From the NCBI GenBank assembly GCA_034189725.1, contig JAXHUK010000035.1, positions 1-18,139 of the forward strand: a stretch of 18,139 nt of DNA, read 5' to 3'. Origin of the DNA: JAXHUK01 sp034189725 (GTDB lineage: Bacteria; Chloroflexota; Dehalococcoidia; SZUA-161). Numbering within the stretch: position 1 is the stretch's first letter; every line of letters begins with the position of its first letter. Below, in pieces: positions 1 through 7,477 of this stretch. Below the pieces are notes generated by a model that saw nothing but the letters and a program-made list of their open reading frames with translations, had not been told where the DNA came from and ran no database searches. Made by a program: the position numbers and the translations under genes.

Positions 1-622
1 TCCTCACCGGTCGAACAGGTGAGGAGATGAGAGCTGCATAGCGCTCGGTCATATACCGGTGAGCGATCCCGTGAAAGCCATAGCGTCGAATCCTGTGTTT
101 CTCCGCCAGTTCCAGGGATATAGCATAATGTGATGCTTGAGCCGGCAGGGTACTGTGAAAGGCCGTATCGAAGACTGCCACCATAGGAACGGCCTGTCCA
201 AGTACCGAGCGGGCTTCACTGATAGCCCTTAAAGAGGGCACATTATGCAGAGGAGCCAAATTGCTCAAACCCTCAAGGGATTGTATCACTCTGTCATCGA
301 TCAACGTCGGCTCCATAAAGAGATCCCCGCCATGAACGACACGGTGACCGACTGCCCCAAGACCATTAGTTTGCACAACATCGAGCGAGCCCAGCCAATC
401 AAGAACCTTCCGCATTGCCTGGGCATGGTTGGCCACAGCAGCAGCTTCTGTAGTAGGCTCGCCATCTTCAATAGTGAAATCGACAACACCCGACCTGCCG
501 ATCTCTTCAACGACGCCATGGGCTAACGAACGCTCCTGGCCGGAAGCTATCGGGCCTTCGTCTATTTCAACGAGCCTGAACTTCAGGGTCGAGCTGCCAC
601 AATTAACCGCTAGAATATTCAT
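1..622 (-). CDS. ackA: Acetate kinase, 3' end cut by window edge
   Basis: The first 207 residues of acetate kinase are present; the gene continues off the left edge. The enzyme interconverts acetyl phosphate + ADP and acetate + ATP in the cytoplasm. Family signatures are visible: the N-terminal phosphate-binding NCGSSTLKF (residues 7-15), GHRVVHGG with the substrate arginine R94, LAPLHN (122-127), FDTAFH with D152, and YGFHGIAHRY (181-190) with H184. The usual form of the last motif is GFHGTSH, so the TS to IA change is a small deviation. The ATG start lies 23 bases after the epimerase stop, so it is probably the last visible gene of the pentose phosphate operon. No clear Shine-Dalgarno sequence precedes it. 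Family identity is secure; the C-terminal half cannot be judged. Confidence 0.93.
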   Translation of the reverse strand, partial: MNILAVNCGSSTLKFRLVEIDEGPIASGQERSLAHGVVEEIGRSGVVDFTIEDGEPTTEAAAVANHAQAMRKVLDWLGSLDVVQTNGLGAVGHRVVHGGDLFMEPTLIDDRVIQSLEGLSNLAPLHNVPSLRAISEARSVLGQAVPMVAVFDTAFHSTLPAQASHYAISLELAEKHRIRRYGFHGIAHRYMTERYAALISSPVRPVR

Positions 623-645
623 TACACATCTGAAACGAGCTACAG

Positions 646-1311
646 TTACTCAGGGATATGCTGACAGGCATTGCTCACCATATCCTGGAGACGCCGGTAG
701 CTCTCGGCGGGATTCGGCTGCAACAATATAGCGCTGCCCACATAAATGGCGTTTGGGCCTTTCTCCGCAATTTCGACGATATTGCTCTCCTTCACGCCAC
801 CATCGATTCCTATTTCGATGTCATGTCGAATCAGTCGTAGTTCCGCTATTTTGTCGGGAACTTCAGGAATGAACTTGCTCCCGTAGAAACCGGGGTGCAC
901 CGATAACAGGAGCACGCTATCGATCTCTCTCAAAAAAGGCTCGATGGCAGAGACAGAAGTTTCGGGGTTTATCGCCATACCGACCCGCAAACCAAGCCCT
1001 CGTATGGCACGAATAACCTCTTCCGGCGTATTTGTTGCTTCGTAGTGAAAGATCACCTTGCGCGCACCAGCCTGACGTAAGCCTTCCGGATAAGTTTCTG
1101 GATGTAGCACCATGAGATGAGCTTCCCAGCCCAGTTTCGTCTGGAGTTGTGTCACATGTTCGGGGGTAATGCTCCGCGAAGGCACGAACTCTCCATCCAT
1201 AAAGTCAATCTGCGCATAATCCATGAAACCCTCGACCTGGTGAACCATAGCCTCCAGCGCCCTGGGGTCTTCAGTGAGGATAGCAGGTACAACCCGCACA
1301 ATGTATTCCAT
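646..1311 (-). CDS. rpe: Ribulose-phosphate 3-epimerase-like protein, altered active site
   Basis: A 221-residue TIM-barrel protein of the Rpe family, which interconverts ribulose 5-phosphate and xylulose 5-phosphate. The pattern is clear: PAIL near the N-terminus, QIDFMDGEFVP (34-44), AHLM with H65, INPET (114-118), SVHPGFYGSKFIPE (137-150) and IGIDGGV with D170. Two active-site positions differ from typical Rpe: the serine of PSIL is A10, and the metal-binding histidine of HVDVMDG is Q34 (D36, H65 and D170 are kept). The Asn of SVNPGFGG is also His. I chose the ATG at 1311 because GGGAG sits just upstream, it forms an ATGA overlap with the cyclase stop, and the extra 22 residues upstream look unlike the family. 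It may be a working Rpe that binds metal differently or a paralogue with another substrate. Confidence 0.85.
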   Translation of the reverse strand: MEYIVRVVPAILTEDPRALEAMVHQVEGFMDYAQIDFMDGEFVPSRSITPEHVTQLQTKLGWEAHLMVLHPETYPEGLRQAGARKVIFHYEATNTPEEVIRAIRGLGLRVGMAINPETSVSAIEPFLREIDSVLLLSVHPGFYGSKFIPEVPDKIAELRLIRHDIEIGIDGGVKESNIVEIAEKGPNAIYVGSAILLQPNPAESYRRLQDMVSNACQHIPE

Positions 1312-1946
1312 CACAACTCCCGTAGAAACACCCGCGCCGGGGCACCATCGGCATCCTTGAGTCGCAATGGCAGGCACATCAACTCGTAATCACCCGATGG
1401 AACACCCGCGAGGTTCAACCCTTCTACTATAACAATTCCCGATTCAAGTAAAATATTGTGTGTTGGACGCCCCTCTTTTTGATACTCCTCGATCGACAGA
1501 TAGTCGATACCCACAAGTTGTATCCCTATTTCCACAAGATAACGTGCTGCATCCGCTGCCACAAATGCATAGTCCATATCGAGATGTGCTTGTTGTAGCA
1601 GGGCTGAGTTGCATGTGCCCAGCAGAAGTCGAGTTACACCGCTCAAATCCAGCCCCTCCAGCACCTGGCGATCAATATGATGCACCTCTGGCAACTGATA
1701 CAGGCGAGCACGTCCCACCAACACCTCCGGTGGAATGCTATCCACACCTGGTGCCCCATCAATGAAATGGTGAGGGGCATCGACATGGGTAGCGGTATGA
1801 GTTCCGATGTGGAGCAGTGAGACGTTGCTTGAAGCTCCCGTGGCTATAGCTTTAACCGGGTCCAGTGATACCTGCGGGTTACCGGGCCACACCGGCATTC
1901 CGGGGTAGATACTGAGGCTTATATCGTATAGTTTCCATTCTGTCAC
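1311..1946 (-). CDS. Cyclase family (KynB-like) metal-dependent hydrolase
   Basis: A 211-residue member of the cyclase/kynurenine formamidase family (Pfam PF04199). The metal-site signature is visible as HTATHVDAPHHF (residues 50-61), with H50, H54, D56 and H60; the family consensus is HxGTHxDxPxH, here with G to A. YDISLSIYPGMPVWPG (7-22) is the typical N-terminus. The start is GTG at 1946, with GAGG about 11 bases upstream. It lies 17 bases after the glucose dehydrogenase stop and overlaps the epimerase start by ATGA, so it is translated as part of the carbon operon. Known members hydrolyse amides or related bonds, such as N-formylkynurenine. No tryptophan-degradation gene is nearby. Its position between a sugar dehydrogenase and an epimerase suggests a lactonase-like step, but that is inference. 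The exact substrate is unknown. Confidence 0.85.
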   Translation of the reverse strand: MTEWKLYDISLSIYPGMPVWPGNPQVSLDPVKAIATGASSNVSLLHIGTHTATHVDAPHHFIDGAPGVDSIPPEVLVGRARLYQLPEVHHIDRQVLEGLDLSGVTRLLLGTCNSALLQQAHLDMDYAFVAADAARYLVEIGIQLVGIDYLSIEEYQKEGRPTHNILLESGIVIVEGLNLAGVPSGDYELMCLPLRLKDADGAPARVFLREL

Positions 1947-1963
1947 AGTGTGTTTATCCTCTT

Positions 1964-3103
1964 TTAATCCCAGGGCTCAACCTCGATAATAGTTTTTATA
2001 TGCTTGGGACCCGTCACCGAAAAGGCTTGCTGGAAATCCTCCAACCGGAAGCGGTGGGTGATCATCTCCGTCAACATACCATCGAACCTGGAATCTATGT
2101 CACCGATATCACGTAGTGCCATCTCGAAATGGGTGCGGTTGGAGTTAACACTGCCGACCATCACCTGGTTCTCACGCACGATCTTGCGTACAATCTGCGC
2201 TGCATCTATTTGTGTAAGAAGTCCCTCACGGGGTATACCGGTCATAACATATATACTACTGCGGGACATATAGTTGACAAGCTCCAGCGCCATATCCGCA
2301 GCTCCTGAAGCATCCAGAATGATATTCAGGTTTCCCGATAAGGCACACATATCAACCAGCTCTTTGGCTGTCTTGGTACGGGAGTCGATGTAATAGGCTC
2401 CCATGTGCTTGACCAGGTGTGCCTTAACGTTGTCCTCAGGCACTATATCGGAGGTCCACGTATTCACTCCATGCAGCCTGAGCAATGATGTCGACAGGAG
2501 CCCCAGTGGCCCGGCACCGACTACCAGTGCATTGAGACAAACGCCCCACTCTCGAGAATCGAATGTATGGTCGGGATGGGGACAACTCCAGGGAAGACGG
2601 GATTGGATGATCCTTATCTGTTCGATGCCCTTTTCAGCAATGCTCAGCGGCTCGGTAAAAACCGCAAGCTCTACCACCTCCGGGGGCACTTTAACGACAT
2701 ACTGTTCGTGTTCAACCACGAACTGAGTGAGATACCCATCAAGCTTGTGGATTCCCCGCTCGGTATATAGACCCGTGACACACATATCGCTCTGGTTATG
2801 TAAACAGGGATGGCACTGCCCACAACCCCGGCGAACCGTGATCGTCACCGGGTCACCGGGTGCTACCGAGCTCACTTCACTTCCAATCTCATCGACCACT
2901 CCCACCATCTCATGCCCCATAGCCATCTCGTTGCGACCTTCAGCGATATCCTGAAGATTGTATCGAACGATGTTGAAATCAGTACCGTCCAGTCCCACCT
3001 GCTTGACCCTGACCAGCACCTCATTGGGATGCGTGATCTCAGGCTTGGGAAGCTCGAATGAGTGAACTCCTTCTTTTCCCCGTACCATGCCGACAGCTCG
3101 CAT
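1964..3103 (-). CDS. gdh: Glucose 1-dehydrogenase-like zinc-dependent dehydrogenase
   Basis: A 379-residue medium-chain dehydrogenase of the archaeal-type glucose dehydrogenase group, oxidising an aldose to its lactone with NAD(P)+. Catalytic-zinc candidates are D39 (GLDGTD; Asp in place of the usual Cys, as in haloarchaeal glucose dehydrogenase), H64/E65 (GHE) and E151 (TEPLS). The structural zinc site is four cysteines, C94, C97, C100 and C108. The Rossmann motif GAGPLG begins the nucleotide domain. The C-terminal part fits the glucose dehydrogenase C-terminal domain. GAGGGGGG precedes the ATG, and it is 41 bases after 6-phosphogluconate dehydrogenase and 17 before the cyclase. No zwf is visible, so this enzyme may start the oxidative branch. 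Whether it uses glucose, glucose 6-phosphate or another aldose cannot be read from sequence alone. Confidence 0.88.
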   Translation of the reverse strand: MRAVGMVRGKEGVHSFELPKPEITHPNEVLVRVKQVGLDGTDFNIVRYNLQDIAEGRNEMAMGHEMVGVVDEIGSEVSSVAPGDPVTITVRRGCGQCHPCLHNQSDMCVTGLYTERGIHKLDGYLTQFVVEHEQYVVKVPPEVVELAVFTEPLSIAEKGIEQIRIIQSRLPWSCPHPDHTFDSREWGVCLNALVVGAGPLGLLSTSLLRLHGVNTWTSDIVPEDNVKAHLVKHMGAYYIDSRTKTAKELVDMCALSGNLNIILDASGAADMALELVNYMSRSSIYVMTGIPREGLLTQIDAAQIVRKIVRENQVMVGSVNSNRTHFEMALRDIGDIDSRFDGMLTEMITHRFRLEDFQQAFSVTGPKHIKTIIEVEPWD

Positions 3104-3144
3104 CTCAGCCCCCCTCTCGCAGACAGTTTTCCCAGGTTTGATGG

Positions 3145-4053
3145 CTACTTGGGCTCTCTCACCGCGTGCCCCCCGAACTGCTGCCGTAGCGCCGCCAGCA
3201 TCTTAGCGCCAAATGGCTGCTCCTGGCGGGAGCGAAACCGTGCTTGAAGTGACTGCGTTATAACCGGCGTGGGTACAGCGAGCTCTATAGCCTCTTGCAC
3301 TATCCACCGACCCTCGCCAGTATCCTCAACATAGGCCCCGATACTTCCCAGTTTCGGGTCTCCCTGCAAGGACGCAGCCGCTAAATCCAGCAGCCAGGAA
3401 CGCACAACGCTGCCATAACGCCAGACCTCGGCGATTTGATGCAAGTCCAGACCGAACTCTTGTTTCGCTTGCATAAGCTCGAATCCTTCAGCGTATGCCT
3501 GCATCAATCCATATTCAATGCCATTGTGTACCATCTTAACAAAGTGCCCCGACCCGCTGGGGCCTACATACCCATAGCCTGTGTCAGACGATGGTGCCAG
3601 GGTCTGAAATATCGGCTCGAGACGGCGGAAGGCCTTCGCATCGCCACCCACCATCAAGCAATACCCCTCTTTGAGTCCCCATATCCCACCGCTGGTACCA
3701 GCATCCAGAAAGAGGATCCCCTTCCCCGCCAGATGCGCCGCCCGGCGCATACTATCCTTATAGTATGAATTGCCACCATCTACGATGACATCATCCGACG
3801 CCAGCTCGGTCGCCAGACTACTAATAGTGCTCTCTGCAGGCTCACCTGAAGGCACCATTATCCATACGGCAGCGGGTTTCGCTAGCTGAGCCACCAGATC
3901 AGCAACGGAATTGGCGCCAACGGCTCCGTGCTCTACCACAGCCTGCACCGCATCAGGGATGGGGTCGTAAGCTACAACTCGATGGCCTCCACCGAGCAAA
4001 CGCTGCACCATGTTGCTACCCATGCGGCCCAAACCGATCATGCCCAGTTCCAT
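3145..4053 (-). CDS. gnd: 6-phosphogluconate dehydrogenase (decarboxylating), short NAD-type
   Basis: A 302-residue protein of the short 6-phosphogluconate dehydrogenase class, which converts 6-phosphogluconate to ribulose 5-phosphate and CO2. Visible motifs: nucleotide-binding GLGRMG (7-12), DGGNSYYKD (92-100), SGG (121-123) and the catalytic block GSGHFVKMVHNG with K173 and N177. About 300 residues is normal for this class, against about 470 for the long E. coli type. D30 at the end of the second strand (VVAYDP) would favour NAD+ over NADP+, by general Rossmann-fold logic. An AAAGGGG ribosome-binding site precedes the ATG. It follows a 188-base gap after the transaldolase fusion and is followed closely by the glucose dehydrogenase, with which it likely forms the oxidative branch. 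Confidence 0.93.
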   Translation of the reverse strand: MELGMIGLGRMGSNMVQRLLGGGHRVVAYDPIPDAVQAVVEHGAVGANSVADLVAQLAKPAAVWIMVPSGEPAESTISSLATELASDDVIVDGGNSYYKDSMRRAAHLAGKGILFLDAGTSGGIWGLKEGYCLMVGGDAKAFRRLEPIFQTLAPSSDTGYGYVGPSGSGHFVKMVHNGIEYGLMQAYAEGFELMQAKQEFGLDLHQIAEVWRYGSVVRSWLLDLAAASLQGDPKLGSIGAYVEDTGEGRWIVQEAIELAVPTPVITQSLQARFRSRQEQPFGAKMLAALRQQFGGHAVREPK

Positions 4054-4203
4054 AGCTACCCCTTTCTCTGCATGCTTTTTTCTGAACTAAGCTGGTTGAA
4101 ACTCAAAGTTCCCAGCGGAAAAGCAGCTTCAAACTGCAATATTCTCGCCGTCGGTTTATTACGAAACCTCCGATAAATCGAAGGTCTAACAGGGAATGAC
4201 GCT

Positions 4204-4236
4204 CCCCGAATTCATTCGGGGTACATGGATAGTACC
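4204..4236 (-). repeat. Nested inverted repeats in the gap after the transaldolase fusion
   Basis: CCCCGAA (4204-4210) and TTCGGGG (4215-4221) form a perfect 7-bp stem with a 4-base loop. An overlapping inverted repeat, GGTAC (4220-4224) with GTACC (4232-4236), lies on its tal-pgi side. The hairpins begin a few bases after the stop at 4242. No U-run follows on the minus strand, so this looks more like an RNA-processing or attenuating hairpin than a full intrinsic terminator. Beyond it, 4054-4203 shows no gene and no convincing promoter. Confidence 0.5.
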
Positions 4237-4241
4237 TGGCG

Positions 4242-6989
4242 TCAGTTGTTCAGCAATAGATGCGACAGCTTATCGAGAGTCGACTGGTCTACGTGCTCCA
4301 AGTGAATCCGGGCAACACGCCGTCCCAGCGACTGCAATGCCTGCAGGTCTCCCAGTGCCTGGGCATCAGCTACAACGCCAAACGTGTATGGCTCGCCGGG
4401 GATGGGCAGGTTGTTCTCATGATTTGTTGTTATCTGGAGGAATAATCCGCTGTCAGGGCCACCCTTGTGCAACTGCCCCGTAGAATGGAGAAACCGTGGC
4501 CCGTAGCCAAATGTGGTGGCAATAGCATACCTCTGCACCACATTGCGGCGGAGCTCTGCTATTACTGCATCCACTTCAGTTGTCTCACGAATATAGGCCA
4601 TGATAGCAAGGTAATCACCCTTCTTAGCCTCATTCAATAAACCAACAGGGGACATCAGCGCATCCACCTGCGGAAGATGTCCAGAAGCTAAATACTCCTG
4701 CACTACACGTTGCGTTGCGTCCTTGGCCGCCTGCACATCGGGCTGGTCAAAGGGATTGATGCCCAGTATTGCCCCAGCCACCGCAGTGGCAAACTCCCAG
4801 CGAAAAAATTCAGCACCCAGATCATACCTGTCCCGCATCTCCAGCACCAGCACCGGCTGACCCGCAGCTTTGATACCCTCCACGGCGGCATCCGTGGCAC
4901 CATTGTCGTCCCCGTCCAAACGCACATAGACGAACAGTCGGTCATCCCCGTAGTTCAGCGGTTCCACCAGAGGCTCACCGTCGACAGGTATGACACCCTT
5001 GCCCTCTTTACCCGTGCTCTCGGCAATGAGCTGCTCCACCCAGAGACCAAAACCGCTCATGCCCGGTGAGGTAACCAGCGTGAGTTTGTTCCGTCCCTGC
5101 AGTGCCAGCGTTCCCATAGTTGCTCCCAACCATGCTCCGGGATTCTCATGCACTGGTGCACAGGAAGCACACCCCTCCCTCAAAGTGTCTGCCCGCTCCA
5201 GCAACTCAGTTATGTCAACTCCTATCAATGCTGCCAGCACCAGGCCAAAGTACGACAGAACAGAGTAGCGCCCACCGATATCAGAAGGATTAATGAATAC
5301 TCGACGGAACCCCCCGTCCTCAGCCATACTGGCCAACGGTGTACCAGGGTCAGTGATTGCCACAAAATGCTGTCCGCCACGCTCCTTGCCGACGGCTGTC
5401 TCAACCATACTCTTGAAGTAGCGCAGGAGGATATCAGGTTCAGTGGTTGTACCTGACTTAGAGGATACGATAAATAGTGTCCGGGAAGGATCGATGGACT
5501 CTGAGACTGACTGCACCCGGGATGGCACTGTCGAATCCAGCACTACCAACTCAGGATAGCCCTTCGCACTACGAAAGGTCCTCATCAGCACCTCTGGCCC
5601 CAGGCTGCTACCTCCCATCCCCAGAAGAACCACCTTGCGGAACCCCTCATCGCATATCTCCTGAGCAAACGACTCCAGAGCAGGTATTTGCTCACGCATC
5701 ATGTCAGAAACAGTGAGCCATCCCAGGCGATTAGTAATCTCTACAGGTTCCGGCTTCCATACAGTGTAATCTTTGCGCCAGATACGTCCGATCACATCAC
5801 GGTATTCCAGATCGGCCAATGCTGCCTCTACATCGGGCAAATGCTTCCCCAAGCTAACCCCCTTATGGACATGCTCCTTCGCCAGCAAACGAGCCCTCTT
5901 CGCCACAATGCCCGTCAATAGCTTCTCGAAAGAGTCGGCAAAGGACTTCACTCCTTCGGCCAGCAGCTTCTCCGTTACGGAGTCCATATTAATGCCCGCT
6001 GTTGCCAGGGCTGAGAGAGCCTGTTTCGCTTCGGCCACACCAGTTTCCAGTGTAGTCTCAGCGTGGCCGTGCTCCAGAAATGCCGCGATCGTCGCTGGCG
6101 GCATAGTGTTGACGGTATCAGGACCGATGAGCGGTTCTACATACAACAGGTCGCTATAGGCCGGATTTTTCACGCCCGTGCTCGCCCACAGAGGACGCTG
6201 CACCTTCGCACCCTTCATAGCCAGGGCCGTGAACCGTTCACTGTCAAATGTCTCCTTGAACGCCCTATAGGCCAGCCTGGCATTGGCGATGGCGGCTCTG
6301 CCCTGTAAAGCGCGTAGCTCCATTTGCCCTCCGCGAATACGTTCATCCAGCAGGCTATCCACAGACGTATCCACCCGGCTCAGGAAGAATGAGGCGACAG
6401 ATGCAACACGCCCCGGGTCGCCACCCCTGCCGACCAGTTCCTCCAACCCCGCGATATATGCCTCCATGACCTGCTGGTAGCTATGCAATGAAAAAATAAG
6501 GGTAACGTTGACGTTTATACCCTGACTAATAAGACTGCGTACAGCAGGCATGCCCTCCCGTGTAGCCGGCACCTTTATCATCACATTAGGACGATTCAGG
6601 GCAGCAAAGAGCCGCTTCGCTTCCTCAATCGTGGCCTCAGTATTATAGGCCAATAGTGGACTTACCTCGAGGCTGACGTATCCATGCAGCCCATCTGTGC
6701 TATCATAGATAGGACGGAGCAGGTCTGCCGCAGTACGGATGTCTTCGGTGGCCAGAGCTTCATAGGTCTGCAGCACTCCCTCCGCAGATCGGGCCGAAGC
6801 CAGCAACACATCATCATAATCGGTGCTCCCAACAATGGCCTTTTCGAATATTGTGGGGTTTGAGGTTACACCACTGATGCCCTGGTCGATGAACTGCTGT
6901 AACTCTCCGGAAGTGAACAAACCACGTCTAATATAGTCAAGCCAGATGGCTTGACCAAGATCGCGGGACTGTTGAATGGCATTCGTCAT
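4242..6989 (-). CDS. Bifunctional transaldolase / glucose-6-phosphate isomerase
   Basis: A 915-residue fusion. Residues 1 to about 370 are transaldolase: D18, GVTSNPTIFEKAI (40-52), and NVMIKVPAT with the Schiff-base lysine K139. Residues from about 390 on are phosphoglucose isomerase: GMGGSSLGPE (457-466), the sugar-phosphate loop SSKSGTTTEP (509-518) and GGRYSVLS (573-580). It would exchange three-carbon units between sugar phosphates and interconvert glucose 6-phosphate and fructose 6-phosphate. Such Tal-Pgi fusions are known in several bacterial groups. The ATG at 6989 has a strong AAGGAGG a few bases upstream. It lies 32 bases after rpiB. Both halves look intact and the frame is unbroken. 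Confidence 0.96.
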   Translation of the reverse strand: MTNAIQQSRDLGQAIWLDYIRRGLFTSGELQQFIDQGISGVTSNPTIFEKAIVGSTDYDDVLLASARSAEGVLQTYEALATEDIRTAADLLRPIYDSTDGLHGYVSLEVSPLLAYNTEATIEEAKRLFAALNRPNVMIKVPATREGMPAVRSLISQGINVNVTLIFSLHSYQQVMEAYIAGLEELVGRGGDPGRVASVASFFLSRVDTSVDSLLDERIRGGQMELRALQGRAAIANARLAYRAFKETFDSERFTALAMKGAKVQRPLWASTGVKNPAYSDLLYVEPLIGPDTVNTMPPATIAAFLEHGHAETTLETGVAEAKQALSALATAGINMDSVTEKLLAEGVKSFADSFEKLLTGIVAKRARLLAKEHVHKGVSLGKHLPDVEAALADLEYRDVIGRIWRKDYTVWKPEPVEITNRLGWLTVSDMMREQIPALESFAQEICDEGFRKVVLLGMGGSSLGPEVLMRTFRSAKGYPELVVLDSTVPSRVQSVSESIDPSRTLFIVSSKSGTTTEPDILLRYFKSMVETAVGKERGGQHFVAITDPGTPLASMAEDGGFRRVFINPSDIGGRYSVLSYFGLVLAALIGVDITELLERADTLREGCASCAPVHENPGAWLGATMGTLALQGRNKLTLVTSPGMSGFGLWVEQLIAESTGKEGKGVIPVDGEPLVEPLNYGDDRLFVYVRLDGDDNGATDAAVEGIKAAGQPVLVLEMRDRYDLGAEFFRWEFATAVAGAILGINPFDQPDVQAAKDATQRVVQEYLASGHLPQVDALMSPVGLLNEAKKGDYLAIMAYIRETTEVDAVIAELRRNVVQRYAIATTFGYGPRFLHSTGQLHKGGPDSGLFLQITTNHENNLPIPGEPYTFGVVADAQALGDLQALQSLGRRVARIHLEHVDQSTLDKLSHLLLNN

Positions 6990-7021
6990 TTCTGACCTCC
7001 TTAGCCATACTCACCCGTTAT

Positions 7022-7477
7022 CTAAAGAACCCGCCTCTCGATAGCCAAAACCTTATCCAGGCGGCGCCGGTGCCGCTCCTCACCAGTAAAGGTCGCATTG
7101 AGAAATGCAGCTACAAATTCCACAGCGAGTTCGATTCCTATAACACGTGCCCCCAGGCAAATTACATTCATGTCGTCATGCTCTACTCCCTGGTGAGCCG
7201 AGTAGATATCGTGGCAGAGACAGGCACGAACGCCTGGCACCTTGTTTGCGGTTATACAAGCACCAACACCGCTGCCGCAGATGATGATGCCGCGATGAAC
7301 CCGTCCCAAAGATACTGCTTCAGCAACTGCCAGTGCGAAATCGGGATAGTCATCTGTCGGATCAAAGACATGTGCACCAAGGTCGAGTACTTCATTATCC
7401 TGGCGCAGTCGCTCAATGAGCTCGCTCTTGAGTGAAAAGCCACCGTGGTCGGCTCCCAGCGCAATGCGCAACATCAT
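7022..7477 (-). CDS. rpiB: Ribose-5-phosphate isomerase B
   Basis: A 151-residue RpiB/LacAB-family isomerase, interconverting ribose 5-phosphate and ribulose 5-phosphate. GADHGGF (8-14) carries D10 and H11, and CGSGVGACI holds the catalytic cysteine C67. CHDIYSA followed by EHDDMNVICLG (99-109) matches the usual EHNDANV region. Length is typical for the family. Two adjacent ATGs exist (7477 and 7474). The first overlaps the transketolase stop by one base (TAATG), and GGGAAGGTG lies just upstream, so translation is probably coupled to transketolase. The last residues are basic, as in other RpiB proteins. Confidence 0.95.
   Translation of the reverse strand: MMLRIALGADHGGFSLKSELIERLRQDNEVLDLGAHVFDPTDDYPDFALAVAEAVSLGRVHRGIIICGSGVGACITANKVPGVRACLCHDIYSAHQGVEHDDMNVICLGARVIGIELAVEFVAAFLNATFTGEERHRRRLDKVLAIERRVL

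Noticed and set aside
1..25. Perfect 8-bp inverted repeat (TCCTCACC and GGTGAGGA) at the left edge, considered as a fold-back chimera
   Set aside because: The acetate kinase frame continues through it with a plausible sequence (SPVRPVR), so nothing shows a break; the edge is too close to judge.
1312..1377. N-terminal extension of the epimerase frame
   Set aside because: The 22 extra residues are antisense-like sequence inside the cyclase gene, and GGGAG plus the ATGA overlap support the start at 1311.
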